A stretch of 6,297 bases of DNA from Methylocystaceae bacterium (GTDB taxonomy: Bacteria > Pseudomonadota > Alphaproteobacteria > Rhizobiales > Beijerinckiaceae): positions 3,402-9,698 of the forward strand of contig PLZT01000654.1 in the NCBI GenBank assembly GCA_003152255.1, read 5' to 3'. The position numbers and the translations under genes are program-made. Positions 5,117-6,297 of the stretch are shown here, one piece after another. Positions within the stretch are counted from its first letter, which is position 1; each line of letters starts with the position of its first letter. The notes beneath the pieces were generated by a model. That model was given only the letters and a program-made list of their open reading frames with translations. It made no database searches and was not told where the DNA came from.

Positions 5117-6112
5117 ATGAGCGAGAACATCGAACCAGCCTCCCCTGCCCCGCCGGCTTTCACGCCGGAGGAGGAGCTCACGGCTTATCGCCAGATGCTG
5201 CTGATTCGGCGCTTCGAGGAGAAGGCCGGGCAGCTGTATGGCATGGGGCTGATCGCCGGCTTCTGCCATCTCTACATCGGCCAGGAGGCGGTGGTCGTCG
5301 GCGTCAAAATGGCGGCGCGCGAGGGCGATCAAATCGTGACCTCCTATCGCGACCACGGCCATATGCTGGCCTGCGGCATGGATCCCAAGGGTGTGCTGGC
5401 GGAGCTGACCGGACGGCGGAGCGGCTTCTCCAAGGGCAAAGGCGGCTCGATGCACATGTTTTCGCGGGAGAAGAATTTCTTCGGCGGTCATGGCATCGTC
5501 GGGGCGCCGGCGCCGATCGGCGCGGGGCTCGCCTTCGCCAACGCCTATCGCCGCGACGACCGGGTGTCGCTGACCTTTTTCGGCGACGGCGCCGCCAATC
5601 AGGGCCAAGTCTACGAGACGTTCAACATGGCCGAGCTGTGGCGGCTTCCGGTCGTGTTCATCGTCGAGAACAATCATTACGCGATGGGCATGTCGGTCGA
5701 ACGCTCCTCGGCGCAGCGGGATTTCGCCAAGCGCGGCGCCGCCTTCAACATTCCCGGCGCGCAAGTCGACGGCATGGACGTGCGGGCGATGCGCGCCGCC
5801 GCGGCGCAAGCCATCGACTGGTGCCGCAAAGGAAATGGGCCGTTCATTATAGAGGCGCAGACCTATCGCTATCGCGGCCATTCGATGTCCGATCCCGCGA
5901 AATATCGGCCCAAGGAAGAAGTCGCGCGGATGCGCGAGGGGCACGACCCCATCGAGCAGGTGCGCCTGCGCCTGCTGGCGCTGGGGACGAGCGAGGACGA
6001 ATTGAAGAAGATCGACGCGCAAACGCGCAAGCTCATCGCGGAAGCCGTCGATTTCGCCAGCGCGGACCGGGAGCCGGAGCCCAGCGAATTGTGGACGGAT
6101 GTGGTTGTATAG
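5117..6112 (+). CDS. pdhA: Pyruvate dehydrogenase E1 component, alpha subunit
   Basis: The 331-residue protein is the full-length thiamine-diphosphate-dependent E1 alpha subunit. With E1 beta it decarboxylates pyruvate and reductively acetylates the lipoyl group of E2, producing acetyl-CoA in the cytoplasm. Visible features are MLLIRRFEEKAGQLY (27-41), the active-site approach HLYIGQEAV (51-59), 'SYRDHGHMLA' (76-85), the loop GKGGSMHMF (107-115), and the ThDP/Mg motif from GDG (156-158) to NN (185-186) with the usual ~30 residue spacing. The later loop YRYRGHSMSDP (250-260) corresponds to the region phosphorylated in mitochondrial enzymes. The short Pro-rich N-terminus (6-15) is typical of alphaproteobacterial PdhA. 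The next gene, 54 nt downstream, encodes a lipoyl domain protein, supporting a pdh operon over a branched-chain or acetoin E1. Confidence 0.95.
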   Translation: MSENIEPASPAPPAFTPEEELTAYRQMLLIRRFEEKAGQLYGMGLIAGFCHLYIGQEAVVVGVKMAAREGDQIVTSYRDHGHMLACGMDPKGVLAELTGRRSGFSKGKGGSMHMFSREKNFFGGHGIVGAPAPIGAGLAFANAYRRDDRVSLTFFGDGAANQGQVYETFNMAELWRLPVVFIVENNHYAMGMSVERSSAQRDFAKRGAAFNIPGAQVDGMDVRAMRAAAAQAIDWCRKGNGPFIIEAQTYRYRGHSMSDPAKYRPKEEVARMREGHDPIEQVRLRLLALGTSEDELKKIDAQTRKLIAEAVDFASADREPEPSELWTDVVV

Positions 6113-6166
6113 AACGACGAAGAGGCGGTGCGCGATGCGAGGATGTGAAGCCATGGGGCTGATACG

Positions 6167-6297
6167 ATGACCGTGAACATCCTCATGCCCGCGCTCTCGC
6201 CGACCATGGAGCAGGGCAAGATCGCCAAATGGCTTAAAGCCGAGGGCGACCGCATCAAGTCGGGCGATGTCGTCGCCGAGATCGAGACCGACAAGGC
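6167..6297 (+). CDS. pdhB: Lipoyl-domain N-terminus of a pdh subunit, probably E1 beta
   Basis: Only the first 43 codons are present. They encode a biotinyl/lipoyl domain: [20 protein letters not shown] (5-24) and, near the right edge, AEIETDK (37-43), where K43 is the lysine expected to carry lipoate. In alphaproteobacteria pdhA is normally followed by pdhB, whose E1 beta subunit often has an extra N-terminal lipoyl domain, and then by pdhC (E2). Position directly after pdhA therefore favours pdhB. An E2 (pdhC) would begin the same way and cannot be excluded without the downstream sequence. The ribosome site is weak (GGGG at 6155-6158). Confidence 0.8.
   Translation, partial: MTVNILMPALSPTMEQGKIAKWLKAEGDRIKSGDVVAEIETDK

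Noticed and set aside
5075..6154. Long minus-strand open frame opposite pdhA
   Set aside because: Its composition is that of an antisense shadow of a strongly coding gene in GC-rich DNA; pdhA has all expected motifs.

Overview
The window is GC-rich, with strong G/C preference at third codon positions. Its gene content points to an alphaproteobacterium, probably of the Hyphomicrobiales (Rhizobiales). The main clues are an apaG typical of that class, a pdhA followed by a gene whose product starts with a lipoyl domain (the usual alphaproteobacterial pdhA-pdhB arrangement), a DUF1499 membrane protein, a DUF2946-like secreted protein and one perfect CtrA-type box. Genus assignment is not possible from this sequence; a methylotroph or methanotroph of the Beijerinckiaceae/Methylocystaceae is only a guess.

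Layout. Positions 1-523 (minus strand) hold apaG and, 5 nt downstream, the first 41 codons of an argE-like M20 peptidase that runs off the left edge. Divergent from apaG is a secreted protein with two SH3b domains (697-1194), followed by a strong GC hairpin. Next come a small secreted Cys-rich DUF2946-like protein (1355-1729), preceded by a tandem/inverted 14-bp repeat, and an unrecognised 77-residue protein (1829-2062) that ends before a perfect 13-bp hairpin. Positions 2136-2544 hold no gene I can defend, but contain two long inverted repeats. A minus-strand pair follows: a 72-residue acidic protein (3490-3708) and, 30 nt downstream, a Tat-exported calcineurin-like metallophosphoesterase (2545-3459). 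The 187-bp gap upstream carries TTAA-N7-TTAA, the full CtrA recognition pattern, and on its other side starts the DUF1499 gene (3896-4666). Positions 4667-5116 are non-coding and contain an 88-bp palindromic element of the dispersed 'GTCATTGCGAG' type. The right end is the pyruvate dehydrogenase operon: complete pdhA (5117-6112) and the start of the next lipoyl-domain gene, most likely pdhB.

How the parts relate. pdhA and its neighbour encode the E1 component that feeds acetyl-CoA into the TCA cycle. The other genes are largely independent envelope or small-protein genes. No complete novel multi-gene system is visible. The items most worth a second look are the CtrA-type box between the small acidic gene and DUF1499, the structured gene-free stretch at 2136-2544, the repeat array in front of the DUF2946-like gene, and the two unassigned small proteins.
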